A stretch of DNA of 43,034 nt from contig JAADFU010000192.1 of the NCBI GenBank assembly GCA_013152715.1, forward strand, positions 1 through 43,034, read 5' to 3'. The DNA is from Calditrichota bacterium. Lineage in GTDB: Bacteria; Zhuqueibacterota; Zhuqueibacteria; Thermofontimicrobiales; Thermofontimicrobiaceae. The notes under the pieces were generated by a model, which saw only the letters and a list, made by a program, of their open reading frames with translations, was not told where the DNA came from and ran no database searches. This document shows, piece after piece, positions 41,500 through 43,034 of this stretch (position 1 is the stretch's first letter; each line of letters starts with the position of its first letter). A program made the translations under genes and the position numbers.

Positions 41500-42936
41500 A
41501 TGCAAAATTTGATTCAAAACACAAAAAATCGCTGGCGAGCCGAAGGCGGGTATCGGGAAGTGCTTGCTCTATCGCTGCCGCTCATTTTAAGCACCAGTTC
41601 GACGACGATCCAGCATTTTGTCGATCGCATGTTTTTGACCTGGTACTCGCCGGAAGCAATCGCCGCTTCTGTTCCTGGGGGAATTTTGTCTTTCACACTG
41701 ATGTGTTTTTTCATCGGCACCGCGACGTACACCAATACTTTTGTCGCCCAGTATTTTGGCGCCAAACAAAACGACAAAATCGCCCGTGCTGTCTGGCAGG
41801 GGGTCTATTTTTCGCTCGTTAGCAGCGCCATTGTTTTTGTCTATTTGCCGCTGGCAAAGCCGATTTTTCAATTAGTCGGACACACGCCGGAAGTTCAGAC
41901 CCTCGAGATTCAATATTTCCGCATTCTCTGTCTCGGGGCTCCGGCAATTTTCGTCGCCGCTGCTGTCTCCGGATTTTTCAGTGGGCGTGGGGAAACATGG
42001 ACAATCTTGTGGGCAAATTTAGCTGCCACGGCGGTCAACATTGTTCTCGATTATATTTTCATTTTCGGAAAAATTGGCTTTCCCGAATCAGGCATTCGCG
42101 GCGCGGGGCTGGCAACGGTGATTTCCAATTATCTCTACACGCTCATTTTGTTCGCGCTGATGTTGAAACCCGCTTTTCGCAAAACTTTTCAGACGTGGAA
42201 GAACAGGCAAGTCGATGGGGAAATTTTCCGCCGCCTCATGCGCTTCGGAACGCCGAACGGCGTGAATTTTATGCTGGACTTGTTGGGCTTCACTCTTTTC
42301 ATTTTGCTCGTCGGCAGATTCGGCACAATCGCACTGGCTGCCACAAACATCACTTTCAACATCAACGCGTTTGCATTCATGCCCATGGTCGGTATGGGGA
42401 TCGCCGTGGAAATTATCGTGGGGCAACGGCTCGGTGAAAACAATGCCCAATTAGCGCGATTCGGTACAAAGTCTGCGCTGCATTTGACAATTTTTTACAT
42501 GGGGCTCATTTGCCTGACTTATCTTTTTCTCCCGCAAATCTATTTGATGCCCTTCGCCGCCAATGCCGATGCGGGCAAATTCAAAGAAGTAGCCGAAATT
42601 ACAATCAAGTTGCTCTATTTCGTTGCATTTTATTCCATTTTCGACACGATGAATATTATTTTCTCCAGTGCACTGCGCGGCGCCGGCGATACGCGATTTG
42701 TGATGTTCGTCAGTATAAGCCTGTCGTGGATTTTAATGATTATTCCCACTTATCTGGGAAGCGTCGTTTACAACTGGGGCTTGTACGCCACGTGGATTTT
42801 CATCACAGCGTACATCGCGGCGCTGGGAATAGTTTACTATTTTCGATTTCGTCAGGGAAAATGGGAGTCCATGCGCGTCATTGAAGAACCGAAATTTATC
42901 ATTTCTCCCAATCTGCCGGAAAATCCGACGCTTTAG
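41500..42936 (+). CDS. MATE-family multidrug/cation antiporter (copy 2)
   Basis: A 478-residue protein with about twelve membrane helices and the MATE repeat pattern (LALSLPLILSTSSTTIQHFVDRMFL, FSGRGETWTILWANLAATAVNIVLDYIFIFG in the first half; FSSALRGAGDTRFVMFVSISLSW in the second). It is the only plus-strand gene of the right third. No strong ribosome binding site precedes the ATG. It is not a close duplicate of the gene at 34476, since the N-terminal extension and loop sequences differ. Substrates are unknown. Confidence 0.93.
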   Translation: MQNLIQNTKNRWRAEGGYREVLALSLPLILSTSSTTIQHFVDRMFLTWYSPEAIAASVPGGILSFTLMCFFIGTATYTNTFVAQYFGAKQNDKIARAVWQGVYFSLVSSAIVFVYLPLAKPIFQLVGHTPEVQTLEIQYFRILCLGAPAIFVAAAVSGFFSGRGETWTILWANLAATAVNIVLDYIFIFGKIGFPESGIRGAGLATVISNYLYTLILFALMLKPAFRKTFQTWKNRQVDGEIFRRLMRFGTPNGVNFMLDLLGFTLFILLVGRFGTIALAATNITFNINAFAFMPMVGMGIAVEIIVGQRLGENNAQLARFGTKSALHLTIFYMGLICLTYLFLPQIYLMPFAANADAGKFKEVAEITIKLLYFVAFYSIFDTMNIIFSSALRGAGDTRFVMFVSISLSWILMIIPTYLGSVVYNWGLYATWIFITAYIAALGIVYYFRFRQGKWESMRVIEEPKFIISPNLPENPTL

Positions 42937-43034
42937 TTTTATCGGCTAAATTTTCATTTTCTCTGCAACTTGAAACCACAGAGTTCACAAAGTAGGCGCA
43001 AAGAACACAAAGAATATCTTATTGAAAATAATTA
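42937..43034. other. Short terminal non-coding stretch
   Basis: The last 98 bases hold no gene start. They contain an ACCACAGAGTTCACAAAG type sequence followed by a partial repeat (AAGAACACAAAGAA), resembling simple repeated units seen between genes in some environmental genomes. Too short to classify. Confidence 0.3.

Noticed and set aside
1-43034. CRISPR arrays, insertion sequences, prophage or tRNA genes
   Set aside because: No regularly spaced repeats, transposase or phage-like proteins, and no tRNA cloverleaf was noticed on reading.

Overview
This 43 kb window looks like a chromosomal segment from an uncultured or poorly characterised FCB-group bacterium, most like Calditrichota or candidate phylum KSB1. 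The main clue is a type IX secretion C-terminal sorting domain (NYPNPFNPTTKI type) on a multihaem cytochrome. The placement is an inference; no rRNA or tRNA gene was seen. The left two thirds is a dense respiratory and electron-transfer region. I count 56 CXXCH motifs plus one confirmed-by-reading CX3CH motif and the extra motifs of two sensor kinases, spread over seven cytochromes and two membrane sensors.

Left part (1-9467, mostly minus strand): a HybA-type ferredoxin, a HybB/NrfD-type quinone-reactive membrane protein and a nonahaem cytochrome run into the start of a Tat-exported protein cut by the window edge. A degenerate receiver protein lies upstream. Next come a nonahaem cytochrome c554-like protein with a T9SS tail, and a sigma-54 response regulator overlapping a sensor kinase that carries a CXXCH motif in its periplasmic domain. 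Centre (9468-19690): a 29-residue membrane microprotein, a second HybA/HybB pair, a trihaem c7-type lipoprotein and three GcvH-like proteins that lack the lipoyl lysine. They are followed on the minus strand by a sensor kinase with CXXCH and CX4CH motifs, a sigma-54 response regulator and an archaemetzincin.

The most notable region is 19802-27446. It appears to be one minus-strand operon: TPR protein, multihaem lipoprotein cytochrome, double-rhodanese lipoprotein, outer-membrane beta-barrel, dodecahaem cytochrome, tetrahaem lipoprotein, and an undecahaem c / b-type fusion. Together these could carry electrons from the quinone pool across the periplasm and outer membrane. The second gene is split by an in-frame UGA, followed at once by a strong hairpin that fits the published description of bacterial SECIS elements. 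I read it as a selenocysteine-containing multihaem cytochrome of 444 residues. The operon has a sigma-54-like promoter with palindromic sites upstream and lies next to a PAS/sigma-54 activator gene.

The right third (29360-42936) is mostly housekeeping: pyruvate phosphate dikinase, an S41 protease, thymidylate kinase, two MATE transporters, inositol-3-phosphate synthase, aspartate decarboxylase, a CDP-alcohol phosphatidyltransferase, RsmI and L-lysine 6-aminotransferase.

Regulatory logic: three sigma-54 activators and two haem-motif kinases sit among the cytochrome clusters, and five candidate -24/-12 promoters are visible. This suggests that redox state seen in the periplasm controls which electron-transfer module is expressed.
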